A DNA stretch of 64,000 bases from DATKHR01 sp036557365 (GTDB lineage: Bacteria > Acidobacteriota > Vicinamibacteria > Vicinamibacterales > CAVVIG01), in the NCBI GenBank assembly GCA_036557365.1, contig DATBHR010000043.1, positions 32,332 to 96,331 on the forward strand, given 5' to 3'. Under the pieces are notes generated by a model. It was not told the origin of the DNA, ran no database searches, and worked only from the letters and a program-made list of their open reading frames with translations. A program made the position numbers and the translations under genes. Position 1 is the first letter of the stretch. Every line of letters begins with the position of its first letter. Positions 53,058-61,788 of this stretch are shown piece by piece.

Positions 53058-54914
53058 TCATCGTCCCAGCCACGCGAGAAGTCCGGTCGTGAGCCAGGGC
53101 ACATAGGTGATGACGAGGACGCCAATGCCGAGAATCGCCATCATCGGCAGCGCGGCGTAACAGACTTCGAGGACGGGACGCCGGAAGCGATACGAGGCCA
53201 GAAAGATGTTGAGGCCAACAAGCGGGGTCAGGAACCCGAGCTCGAGGTTCGCAATGAAGATGATGCCGAGATGCACCGGGTTGATCCCGTAGGCCGCGCC
53301 GAGCGGCACGATCAGCGGCACGACGACGACGATGGCGGCGAAAATTTCCATCAGCCAGCCCACGGCCAGCAGGAACAGGTTCAGCACCAGCAGGAACGTC
53401 CACTTCGACGTGATGTTCGACCGCGCCCAGTCGATCAGCTTCGCGTGGACCTGCGCGCCGACGAGATAACTGGTCAGGCCCTGCGCCACGCCCAGGATGA
53501 TCAGCACGCCGCCGATGACGACGACGCAGTCGACGAACGCGCGCGGCAAATCGCGGCGCAGCGACATGTCGCGATGGACGAACGCCTGCACGAAGAGGGC
53601 GTAGAGCGCGGTGAGGGCGGCGGCCTCGACCGCCGTCGCCAGGCCGCTGAACATCGACACGAGGACGACGACGGGCATCGCCAGTTCCCACTTCGCCGCC
53701 CACAACGACGCCATCGCCTCGCTCGCGCGGAACGGATAGCGGCCGGCCTTCGACACGATCCCCTCGCGCACGCCCCACGCCGCGACCATCGTCGTCAGGA
53801 GGATTCCCGGAAGGATGCCGCCGATGAAGATGTCCTCGATCGGAATCTGCGCGACAACGGCGTACAGGATGAGCGGCAGCGCCGGCGGGAGCAGGAGTCC
53901 AAGCGAACCCGACGCGGTGAGCAGTCCGAGCGTAAAGCGTTCGCGATAGCCGTCCTTGAGCAGAGCCGGGAAGAGCACGCCGCCGAGCGCGAGGATCGTG
54001 ACGCCGGATCCGCCCGTGAAGACGGTGAAGAACGAACACAAGATCGCACAGACGACGGCGGTCCCGCCGGGAATCCATCCAAAGAACGCGCGAAAGACGC
54101 GCAGGAGCCGCTCGGACGCCTTGCCTTCCGCGAGCAGGAAGCCGGCGAGCGTGAACAGCGGAATCGCCGGGAGCGTCGGCGACACGCTGAGCGAGTAAGT
54201 CTCGATCAGAATCGTGGCGGGCGTCACACCGTCATGGAGGAAGAGCATCGCGGCGGTCCCGCCGAGGATCGCGAACAGCGGCGTCCCGGCGACCGCGGCG
54301 AGCACGATGACGATGAAGAACGGCGTCAGCGGCTGCCCTTCGATGAGTGCGGGCTTCCACACACACAGCGCCGCGAGGAGGACGCCTGACGAGGCCACGA
54401 GACGCCCCCACCACGCGCGGTCCGCGCGCCAGACGACCCGCATCGCGATGAGGGCGAACGCGACGGGCAGGACGATCTGCGCAATCCACGTCGGGATGTC
54501 GGCGCCGATCGTCGTTCCCGATTCGCGCTCGATCGCGGCCATTTTCCAGCCGCCCCACGCGAGCACGACCGATGCCCACGCACCGAACGCAGCGGCCAGG
54601 ATATCGGCCGAGCGCCGCCACGGTCCCTGCGGGATGAAGGTTCCCGTCGCGAGCGCGAGCAGCTTGCCGTCGCGCGCGGCCATCGCCGCGCCGAGGAAGC
54701 CGACCCACAACGTCAGGTGCTGAACGATCGGACCGGAGCCGGGAATGCCGTGGCTGAACGCTTTGCGCCAGACGATTTCGAGCAGCGGCAGGACGACCAT
54801 CGCCAGCAGCGCCAGCGAGGCGAAGAGATCCTCGACGGTGGACGCGATGCGGTGCCGCGCCGCGGGCGCGTGGTCGTGAACAGGGAGCTCTTGACTGCCG
54901 ACGGCGCCGTTCAC
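53058..54914 (-). CDS. dctQM: TRAP transporter fused small and large membrane subunits (DctQ-DctM)
   Basis: 618 residues. The first ~170 contain the four-helix DctQ part (STVEDLFASLALLAMVVLPL; VQHLTLWVGFLGAAMAARDG; AFGAWASVVLAWGGWKMAAI). The rest is the DctM/large subunit with paired hairpins and helices (LPAIPLFTLAGFLLAEGKAS; GWIPGGTAVVCAILCSFFTV; ASGSLGLLLPPALPLILYAV; GVAQGLTSYLVGAQVHAKLI; ANLELGFLTPLVGLNIFLAS). Together with the binding protein encoded just upstream it forms a sodium- or proton-driven importer of an organic acid or similar solute. Its start overlaps the dctP stop by 4 bases. The two subunits are separate genes in many species. Confidence 0.92.
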   Translation of the reverse strand: MNGAVGSQELPVHDHAPAARHRIASTVEDLFASLALLAMVVLPLLEIVWRKAFSHGIPGSGPIVQHLTLWVGFLGAAMAARDGKLLALATGTFIPQGPWRRSADILAAAFGAWASVVLAWGGWKMAAIERESGTTIGADIPTWIAQIVLPVAFALIAMRVVWRADRAWWGRLVASSGVLLAALCVWKPALIEGQPLTPFFIVIVLAAVAGTPLFAILGGTAAMLFLHDGVTPATILIETYSLSVSPTLPAIPLFTLAGFLLAEGKASERLLRVFRAFFGWIPGGTAVVCAILCSFFTVFTGGSGVTILALGGVLFPALLKDGYRERFTLGLLTASGSLGLLLPPALPLILYAVVAQIPIEDIFIGGILPGILLTTMVAAWGVREGIVSKAGRYPFRASEAMASLWAAKWELAMPVVVLVSMFSGLATAVEAAALTALYALFVQAFVHRDMSLRRDLPRAFVDCVVVIGGVLIILGVAQGLTSYLVGAQVHAKLIDWARSNITSKWTFLLVLNLFLLAVGWLMEIFAAIVVVVPLIVPLGAAYGINPVHLGIIFIANLELGFLTPLVGLNIFLASYRFRRPVLEVCYAALPMMAILGIGVLVITYVPWLTTGLLAWLGR

Positions 54915-55927
54915 TTCGTCGGCGGATGCGTCTTGCGGTACTCGTCCCGCGCTTTGACGGCGAGATCGAAGATGTCAGGCGGCACCATCTCGCCGCGCAT
55001 GGTCTTCACGAGGTTGTCCAGCTGGTTCTTCCACTCGGGTCCGGTCGCCTTCGTGACCGTCAGGCCGTTCTTCGACATCATCGCGACGGCATTCTGATCC
55101 AGCTTTGGCACCTCGACGCGGAGCCGCTTGTCGACGCCGTCGGCCGCCGCCTGCAGCTTCGGCCGGTCCGCCGCCGGAATCGCGTTCCACGTCTTCGCCA
55201 TGATGATGTTCGCGCCGATGATCGGCGCGAGGCCGAGATCGAGCATGTACGGCGTCTGCCGATTCCACTGGAACAGCATCGCCGCGAGCGGCGTGGACGG
55301 CATGCCGTCGATCATCCCCGTCGACAGACCGGTCATGATGTCGGTCATCGCCATCGCGCGCGGCTCGAAGCCGTTCGCCTTGAACCACTGCACCATCCGG
55401 TCGTTGCCCGCGGACGTGTACAGCTTCATCTTCTTGAGGTCGTCGACCGTCTGGACCGGCTTCTTCGAGAAGATCTGCGCCCACCCGAGCTGACCCCAGT
55501 TGAGGAGGACGAAGCCTTTCTGCTCGATCCGTTTGCGGATGACGGGCGTGAGCTGGTCGGTGACGTAGTTCAACTCGTCGTACGAGTCGAAGAAGAACGG
55601 CACGTCGAAGACGTTGAACGCGGAGTCGATGGATCCGAGACCGACGGCGCTCAACGCCGCGGCCTGGAGCGCGTCGAGCCGCATCTTCCGCAGCACGGTG
55701 GGCTCGTCGCCCTGCGCGCCGCCCGCGTAGACGGTGACGGTGATGCGGCCGTCGGTCGCCTGCTTCCACTCCTCGCCCATCTGCTTCACGTTCTTGTCCC
55801 AGATCGATCCTTCCGGGACGAGCGTGGCGAGCTTGATGGTGGTCTGCGCCGCCGCGGCGGGCGCGAGCCCGACCGCGACGACGAGCGCCGCGAGGAACCT
55901 GGCTACTGCTTTTTCTTGGCGGTCCAT
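54911..55927 (-). CDS. dctP: TRAP transporter solute-binding protein (DctP family)
   Basis: 338 residues with a signal peptide (FLAALVVAVGLAPAAAAQ). Family landmarks: TTIKLATLVPEGSIWDKNVK at the start of the mature protein, AAALSAVGLGSIDSAFNVFD, the ligand-region YTSAGNDRMVQWFKANGFEP, and GLSTGMIDGMPSTPLAAMLF where the binding-site residues lie. It hands its ligand to the fused membrane subunit. The ATG lies within the end of the preceding small beta-protein gene (25-base overlap), so the genes are probably co-transcribed. The ligand cannot be read from the sequence. Confidence 0.9.
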   Translation of the reverse strand: MDRQEKAVARFLAALVVAVGLAPAAAAQTTIKLATLVPEGSIWDKNVKQMGEEWKQATDGRITVTVYAGGAQGDEPTVLRKMRLDALQAAALSAVGLGSIDSAFNVFDVPFFFDSYDELNYVTDQLTPVIRKRIEQKGFVLLNWGQLGWAQIFSKKPVQTVDDLKKMKLYTSAGNDRMVQWFKANGFEPRAMAMTDIMTGLSTGMIDGMPSTPLAAMLFQWNRQTPYMLDLGLAPIIGANIIMAKTWNAIPAADRPKLQAAADGVDKRLRVEVPKLDQNAVAMMSKNGLTVTKATGPEWKNQLDNLVKTMRGEMVPPDIFDLAVKARDEYRKTHPPTK

Positions 55928-56646
55928 TCTCCCTGCCCCATGCCGCCAAAGTCCGCTTTCCCGTTGACGATGGAGTCGCCGTTGTATTCACCGACCATGC
56001 TGACGGGAATATCGCCCTGCGGCGTCTTCGCGGTGAACTCCAGCTTGAGCGCGTTGCCGTCGAAGGTGCCGGCCACATCCACCGGTCCCATCGGTCCCAT
56101 GAGCGAGCCCGACACCTTGCCGGCGCTCTCGACGAATTCCGCCGTCACCGGCACGTCGCCCATCTGCGTCTTGAGCGTGAGGTCCCACTTGCCCGAGAGT
56201 CCTGGCGTGACGGCTGCAGCTGCCGGAGCTGCCGCCGCCGGCGCGGCCGCCGCCGCAGCCGGCGCCGCGGCCGTCGTGCTCTCGATTCGCTTCGCGGTCC
56301 AGTCGCCTTCGCCGAAGCCACCGAACTGCGCCTTGCCCGCGATCGACGGTCCGGTGACCGTGCCGGTCATCGTGACGTCGAGCGGCTGTCCCTGAATCGG
56401 AATGGAGAACCCGAACTTCAGATCGTTCCCGGTCAGCGTCCCGCCCTGAAACGGCAGCTCGCCCATCGGCGACTTGAAGATGCCGGACACCTTGTCGCCT
56501 TCCTGCTTGAAGGTGACGGTCACGGAATTCGTACCCTGCGCCGACGAGATGGTGACGTCCCAGTCGCCGGAGATGTCGGTCTGCGCGAACACCGGGGCGG
56601 AGACGAGGAGGCCGACGAGCGCCAGCGTGATTCTGGTCCGGTTCAT
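55903..56646 (-). CDS. Exported protein with two copies of a lipocalin-like beta domain
   Basis: 247 residues from the ATG at 56646 (GGAG 8 bases upstream). Signal peptide LALVGLLVSAPVFAQ, then two homologous domains of about 100 residues: SGDWDVTISSAQGTNSVTVT...FGGFGEGDWTAKR and SGKWDLTLKTQMGDVPVTAE...FGGMGQGEWTAKK. They are joined by an Ala/Pro linker (AAAPAAAAAAPAAAAPAAAA). The pattern, with conserved G-x-W at both ends, suggests small closed beta barrels. Function unknown; its linkage to the TRAP transporter genes may mean a periplasmic or surface accessory role. A single-domain relative follows upstream at 56684-57037. Confidence 0.8.
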   Translation of the reverse strand: MNRTRITLALVGLLVSAPVFAQTDISGDWDVTISSAQGTNSVTVTFKQEGDKVSGIFKSPMGELPFQGGTLTGNDLKFGFSIPIQGQPLDVTMTGTVTGPSIAGKAQFGGFGEGDWTAKRIESTTAAAPAAAAAAPAAAAPAAAAVTPGLSGKWDLTLKTQMGDVPVTAEFVESAGKVSGSLMGPMGPVDVAGTFDGNALKLEFTAKTPQGDIPVSMVGEYNGDSIVNGKADFGGMGQGEWTAKKKQ

Positions 56647-56683
56647 AGGTTCAACTCCTGCGCAAGCATATCGTCGATGTTGA

Positions 56684-57037
56684 CTAGCTGCCAGTGCGTT
56701 CGGCGCGAAACGCACCTTCGCCGACGGTTCCCAGTTTCGCCACGCCGCTAATGGTGTCGTCCTTGATCGTCCCGGTCATGGTCGACGCGATTTCTTTCGC
56801 GCCGTCCATCATCGTCCACGACAGCTTCACCTCTTCGCCGCTCACCGTGCCCTTGACCGGAATCTCGCCGTACTGCGACTGGAAGTACCCGGTCAGGCGC
56901 GGCCCCTCGTGCGTGAGATACATGGTGTACTCGAGTTCGCCGCGCGGCGCCGCGATCGTCACGGACCATTCGCCGGTCAGGTTGCCCTCGGGGGACGCCA
57001 CGAGCAGCGCCAGCGTTGCGACAGCGATACGAAGCAT
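56684..57037 (-). CDS. Small exported single-domain relative of the two-domain beta protein
   Basis: 117 residues. Weak signal segment (MLRIAVATLALLVASPEG), then one beta domain with the same plan: GEWSVTIAAPRGELEYTMYL, LTGYFQSQYGEIPVKGTVSG, TMTGTIKDDTISGVAKLGTV, GEGAFRAER. It starts 9 bases after GATAAT on the minus strand, so the transcript could be nearly leaderless. It is probably co-transcribed with the two-domain gene 37 bases downstream and the TRAP genes. Confidence 0.7.
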   Translation of the reverse strand: MLRIAVATLALLVASPEGNLTGEWSVTIAAPRGELEYTMYLTHEGPRLTGYFQSQYGEIPVKGTVSGEEVKLSWTMMDGAKEIASTMTGTIKDDTISGVAKLGTVGEGAFRAERTGS

Positions 57038-57134
57038 GCCCCAGATTATCCACCGACCGGTGCTCGATAGAGATAAGGACTTTTCAGGTGCGTGCTCAGC
57101 CGTGCGGGCGCGAGACGTGGCGGTCGCGTGGTGA

Positions 57135-60100
57135 TCAGGCCGACAGCTCTCGTGTCGGTGGCACGTTCATCGCCGGAGTGCCTTCGTCCTCGGCGACATC
57201 GTCCGCGTCGACGGCACGCTGCGGTGTGTCCACGTTGACGACGCGCCGGAATGTCGTCAGGCCGCGATCGTGACGGAGAATCGTGCGGGCGAGGCGGCTG
57301 CCGGTGAGACGCTCGTGCGTCTCGAGCAGCTGACCGACGATTTTCTGGTCGGCGGCATTCAGCGGCTGCACATCCAGGTGCTGCGGGCTGGTGCGGGCAA
57401 CGAGCGTCCGCTTGCGATCGCAGACGTAGGCGACGCCGCCGGTCATGCCCGATCCGAAGTTCTGGCCGATCGATCCGAGCACGACGACCACGCCGCCGGT
57501 CATGTACTCGCACGCATGATCGCCGACACCTTCGACGACCGCGGTCGCGCCGCTGTTGCGCACGGCGAAGCGTTCCCCCGCCCGGCCCGCGATGAAGACG
57601 CGACCACCGGTTGCGCCGTACAGCGCGGCGTTGCCGACGCGCATCTGATCGGGGCGACCGCGCTCGCGCGCGGGCGCGCTGACGACGATGACGCCGCCGT
57701 GCATCGCTTTGCCAAGGCCGTCGTTCGCGTCGCCGACGAGCGCCAGATGCATCCCGGGAAGCGAGAACGCGCCGAAGCTCTGGCCGGCGCTGCCGGTCAC
57801 GGTCATCGTGATCGAGCCCTCGGGGAGGCCGGCGTCGCCGTACTGCGCGGCAATCGCTCCGGCGATGCCGGCGCCGAACGTGCGATCGGTGTTGACGATG
57901 CGACCGGTCATCGCCCACGGCAGCGTCGCCGGGAGCGAAGACGACGCGGCATCAACACGTGCAGCGACATGGCGAGGCGTTGCCGCGCGCACAGGACGCG
58001 CACCGCTCAGCAGGCGTTCGACGTGCAGCGTGCGGTTGACGCCATCGCGCGGCCGGAGAAGATCGGTTCGGCCGACGAGATCGCCGAGCGCACGCAGACC
58101 GAGGGACGCCAGGATCTCGCGGACATCGCTCGCCACGAGCCGCAAATAGCCGACGAGCATCTCGGGCGTCCCGGTGAACGCGTCTCGAAGATCGTCGCGC
58201 TGCGTCGCGATACCGACCGGGCACGTGTTCGCGTGGCACTGCCGCGCCATGACGCAGCCGATCGCGACGAGCGCCGCGGTGCCGAAGCCGTACTCATCCG
58301 CGCCGAGCGCAGCCGCCATCGCGATGTCGCGCCCGGTCTTCAATCCGCCGTCGGTCTGCAGCACCACGCGTTCGCGAAGGCCTGCGCGCAGCAGCGCCTC
58401 GTGGGCCGCGCGAAGGCCAATCTCCCACGGGAGACCTGCGTGCTTGATGGAGCCGCGCGGCGATGCGCCGGTGCCGCCGTCGTGGCCGCTGATTTGTATC
58501 GCGTCAGCGCCGGCCTTCGCGACACCGGCTGCGATGATGCCGACGCCCGACGTGGAGACGAGCTTGACGTTCATCCGCGCCGCGGGATGAAACGTGCGCA
58601 GATCGTGAATGAGCTCGGAGAGATCCTCGATGCTGTAGATGTCGTGATGTACCGGCGGCGAGATCAGCTGTGTTCCCGGCTGCGCGTGGCGCAGCCGGGC
58701 GATGTGCGGCACGACCTTCGACGCCGGCAGCTGACCGCCCTCCCCCGGTTTTGATCCTTGAGCGATCTTGATCTGCAGTTCGTCCGCGGAACGCAGATAC
58801 GCGGGCGTGACGCCAAACCGCGCCGACGCGACCTGCTTGGTTCGGCTGCCGTCCCACGTCGCGCGATCGCTCGCGGGACGATCGAAGCGATCCGGCTCCT
58901 CGCCGCCTTCACCGCTGTTGCTGCGTGCGCCGAGCATGTTCATCGCGCGCGCGAGCGTGCGGTGCGCTTCAGGCGACAGCGCGCCGACCGACATCGCTGA
59001 CGCGAAGAAGCGTTTGCAGATCTCGTCGACGGGCTCAACGTCACGAAGCGCGACGTGACCAGTCGGCAGCACCGGCGCGAACTCGAGCAGATCGCGGACC
59101 GCTGCCGGCGGACGGTTGTGGACGTGCGCCTTGAAGGTGTCGTACGCGGGTACGACGTCTGCTGCGGAGCGATCTGCCGCCGAGGACAGCGCCTCGTCTC
59201 TGGCGCCCTGAAGGCCACGGACGGTCAGCGGATTCAACGCGTGATACTCGCCATCCTTCCGATAGCCGTGGAGCCCGGGATACTCGAGTCCGCTGGCGCT
59301 CGTCGAGAATGCGCGCGCGTGGCGCTGAATGACGATGTTCGTCAATTCGCACAGGCCAACCGTGCCTGGAAAAGACGGCGTGCCGGCGAAGTAACGCTCG
59401 ACGAGCGACGACTCCAGCCCGAGAATCTCGAAAAGCTGCGAGCCGCAGTAGCTGCTGAACGTGCAGACGCCCATCTTCGAGAGAATCGTCAGGAGTCCGC
59501 GTTCGAGCGCGAGCCTGTACCGCGTGATCGGCCGGTTGCAGCCGGTTGGATCCGCCGGCGTCATCACCGCGATCGTCTCGTAGCCGAGCGACGGACACAC
59601 TGCGGACGCGCCGAACGCACACAGCACCGCGAGCTGATGCGCGTCTCGGGCGTCGCCGGTGTTGACGACGATGCTCGTGCGCAGGCGGAGACCGCGGTCG
59701 ATGAGCGCGCGGTGAACGGCGGCTGTCGCGAGCAGCGCCGGGATCGGCGCGCGGGTCGCGCTGACGCCTTCGTCCGACAGGATGATGATCGCCGCACCGT
59801 TTTCGACAGCACGACAGGCGTCTGCCCCCATCGAGCGCAGGCAATCGTCGAGCGCATCGTCACCTGCCGAGGGATCGAAGAGCATCGCCAGGTTCACCGG
59901 CGACAACTCCGCCGCACCACGCACGTCGACCATCTGCTCCATTGTCAGCACGGGCGAACGCACGACGATTCGTTTCGGCCGCGGCGCGAGCTCGTCCACG
60001 TAACTGCCGTGCGCGCCGAGCAGCGTCGTCAACGACATCACCGCCGACTCGCGGTACGGATCGATCGGCGGATTGGTCACCTGCGCGAATCGCTGACGGA

Positions 60101-61568
60101 AGAAGTCGGTGAGGAGGCGGAGTTTCTGCGAAAGCGCGGCCGGCGGCGTGTCGTCGCCCATCGAGCCGACGGCCTCGTGTGCGTCCACGATCATTGGCCG
60201 CAGCAGGACATCGATTTCCTCGCGAGAGCAGCCGAACGCGGTCTGACGCTGCAGCAGGCTCGAATTCTCGGCGGGCTGCGCAATCTCGGGCGCGCGCGCG
60301 AGGTCCGGTGCGTGCGGCAGCGTTCGGACAGTGTCGGCCACCATCCGCCGATAACGTCGGCGGAACGCGAGGCGTCGACGGATCTGATTCGTTTCGAGCA
60401 CCCGGCCGCGGTCGAGATCCACCATCAGGATGTCGCCCGGTCCGAGACGAGAGCGCTCGACGATGTCGTGCTCGCCGGAATCGAGGATACCGACTTCGGA
60501 TGCCACGGCGACCAGGTTCGACGAGGTGCGGACGACGCGCGCCGGCCGGAAGCCGTTGCGATCCACCGCGGCGCCAACGTACCGGCCGTCGGCAAACGCC
60601 AGAGCGGACGGGCCATCCCACGGCTCGCTGAGCAGCGACTGGAATTCGTGGAAGGCACGAACGTCGGGCGCCAGATCGCGATCGCGTTCCCACGCTGGCG
60701 GCAGCAGTCGCGACAGCGCGTGCGCGGTTGAATGACCGTGGTGTTTGAGGAGATCGATCGCTTCGTCGAGCGACCCTGAGTCCGACGTCTCGCTCGAGAT
60801 CGGCTGAAGGCCGTCAAAGCCGGGCAACGATGTCGAATCCAGCAGCCGCGCGCCCATCCACGCACGATTGCCGGTGATTGTGTTGATCTCGCCGTTGTGC
60901 GCCAGCAGGCGGAACGGTTGCGTAAGAGCCCAGTCAGCGGACGTGTTGGTGCTGTAGCGCTGATGGAACACGACGAAGCGCGACCGGAACCGTTCGTCGA
61001 CAAGATCCGGATAGAACGCAGGCAGCGCGTCCGGCGTCACGAGCGCCTTGTACACAACCGTCGCCATCGACAACGACAGGACCGTGAGACGGAGACTCGA
61101 CGCTGATGCGGCGCGTTCGATGCGCAACCGCGCGCGGTACAGGCGTTCGTCCGCTGCGCGCCGGCCGTCGGGCAGAGCGATGATGGCTTGGAGGACTTTC
61201 GGTGTCGACGCTCGCTGCGCGCGGAGTACCGCGCGGCGGTCCGTCGGCACGACGCGCCACGAGATGTCTGCTCCGCCACCCGTGAACTCGGATTCGATCA
61301 TCGCGACGGCAGCGTTGTGATCGTCGGGATGGACGAAGAACATGGCGACCGCCCGCGTTCGGCCTGCGGGCAACGCGCCGCTGTCACCTTCGATGAGGGT
61401 CCACGGGATTGCCGTCAGCAGACCGCACCCATCCACCGCGCCGAGCGACGCGGGCGCTCCGCGATGCGCGAGGCGAACGAGTGCAGTGAGACCGTGGTCC
61501 ACGATGTCGTGGCCACAATCGCCACTCAGTCGGGCGACGAAGCCAACGCCGCATGCGTCGTGCTGCAT
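57135..61568 (-). CDS. gltB: Glutamate synthase large subunit
   Basis: 1477 residues, the normal size. The N-terminal glutamine amidotransferase class II nucleophile is Cys6 (MQHDACGVGF), so the propeptide is only five residues. FHQRYSTNTSADWALTQPFR belongs to the same domain. Then come the central domain, the FMN-binding synthase domain (GQLPASKVVPHIARLRHAQP; QISGHDGGTGASPRGSIKHA), the [3Fe-4S] motif GCVMARQCHANTCPVGIATQ, and the C-terminal beta-helix (GMTGGVAYVCDRKRTLVART). It makes glutamate from glutamine and 2-oxoglutarate. The small subunit gene gltD is not adjacent and not in the window. Confidence 0.95.
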   Translation of the reverse strand: MQHDACGVGFVARLSGDCGHDIVDHGLTALVRLAHRGAPASLGAVDGCGLLTAIPWTLIEGDSGALPAGRTRAVAMFFVHPDDHNAAVAMIESEFTGGGADISWRVVPTDRRAVLRAQRASTPKVLQAIIALPDGRRAADERLYRARLRIERAASASSLRLTVLSLSMATVVYKALVTPDALPAFYPDLVDERFRSRFVVFHQRYSTNTSADWALTQPFRLLAHNGEINTITGNRAWMGARLLDSTSLPGFDGLQPISSETSDSGSLDEAIDLLKHHGHSTAHALSRLLPPAWERDRDLAPDVRAFHEFQSLLSEPWDGPSALAFADGRYVGAAVDRNGFRPARVVRTSSNLVAVASEVGILDSGEHDIVERSRLGPGDILMVDLDRGRVLETNQIRRRLAFRRRYRRMVADTVRTLPHAPDLARAPEIAQPAENSSLLQRQTAFGCSREEIDVLLRPMIVDAHEAVGSMGDDTPPAALSQKLRLLTDFFRQRFAQVTNPPIDPYRESAVMSLTTLLGAHGSYVDELAPRPKRIVVRSPVLTMEQMVDVRGAAELSPVNLAMLFDPSAGDDALDDCLRSMGADACRAVENGAAIIILSDEGVSATRAPIPALLATAAVHRALIDRGLRLRTSIVVNTGDARDAHQLAVLCAFGASAVCPSLGYETIAVMTPADPTGCNRPITRYRLALERGLLTILSKMGVCTFSSYCGSQLFEILGLESSLVERYFAGTPSFPGTVGLCELTNIVIQRHARAFSTSASGLEYPGLHGYRKDGEYHALNPLTVRGLQGARDEALSSAADRSAADVVPAYDTFKAHVHNRPPAAVRDLLEFAPVLPTGHVALRDVEPVDEICKRFFASAMSVGALSPEAHRTLARAMNMLGARSNSGEGGEEPDRFDRPASDRATWDGSRTKQVASARFGVTPAYLRSADELQIKIAQGSKPGEGGQLPASKVVPHIARLRHAQPGTQLISPPVHHDIYSIEDLSELIHDLRTFHPAARMNVKLVSTSGVGIIAAGVAKAGADAIQISGHDGGTGASPRGSIKHAGLPWEIGLRAAHEALLRAGLRERVVLQTDGGLKTGRDIAMAAALGADEYGFGTAALVAIGCVMARQCHANTCPVGIATQRDDLRDAFTGTPEMLVGYLRLVASDVREILASLGLRALGDLVGRTDLLRPRDGVNRTLHVERLLSGARPVRAATPRHVAARVDAASSSLPATLPWAMTGRIVNTDRTFGAGIAGAIAAQYGDAGLPEGSITMTVTGSAGQSFGAFSLPGMHLALVGDANDGLGKAMHGGVIVVSAPARERGRPDQMRVGNAALYGATGGRVFIAGRAGERFAVRNSGATAVVEGVGDHACEYMTGGVVVVLGSIGQNFGSGMTGGVAYVCDRKRTLVARTSPQHLDVQPLNAADQKIVGQLLETHERLTGSRLARTILRHDRGLTTFRRVVNVDTPQRAVDADDVAEDEGTPAMNVPPTRELSA

Positions 61569-61599
61569 GGCCGACGTTTATGGCAGCCGATTGTCGATA

Positions 61600-61617
61600 A
61601 GTAAAATAGAACTTACT
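61600..61617. promoter_or_regulatory. Inverted repeat upstream of gltB
   Basis: AGTAA (61600-61604) and TTACT (61613-61617) flank 8 bases in an AT-rich patch about 30 bases before the gltB ATG. It is a candidate operator. A matching promoter is not clear. Confidence 0.35.
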
Positions 61618-61697
61618 GATACAAACCATCTCGAACGCAGATGTTGCACGTTCGCGGCTTCGTCATTGGTGCCATGCGAGGGACAGATGGGATGGAT

Positions 61698-61784
61698 AGG
61701 TCGGGTGGGTCGGGTAGGTCGGGTGGGTCAGGTGGGTCGGGTGGGTCAGGTGGGTCGGGTGGGTCGGATGGGTCCGGTGGGTCA
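61698..61784. repeat. G-rich tandem repeat, 9-bp unit, about ten copies
   Basis: Units of the form GGGTCGGGT with variants AGGTCGGGT, GGGTCAGGT, GGGTCGGAT and GGGTCCGGT run without interruption between gltB and the alpha/beta hydrolase gene. The plus strand has many closely spaced G-runs and could form G-quadruplex-like structure. Confidence 0.85.
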
Positions 61785-61788
61785 GAAT

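Noticed and set aside
52761..54389. Plus-strand open frame of over 500 codons opposite the TRAP permease
   Set aside because: It is antisense to an unmistakable membrane protein gene, and its translation is charged low-complexity sequence without motifs.
57135..61568. An associated gltD (small subunit) next to gltB
   Set aside because: Neither flank encodes the FAD/iron-sulfur small subunit; downstream are small beta proteins and upstream a repeat and a hydrolase.
61698..61784. Pro-Asp-Pro repeat protein encoded opposite the G-rich repeat (minus strand 61613-61861)
   Set aside because: The PPDPPD pattern follows only from the 9-bp DNA repeat; there is no start context and no conserved flank.
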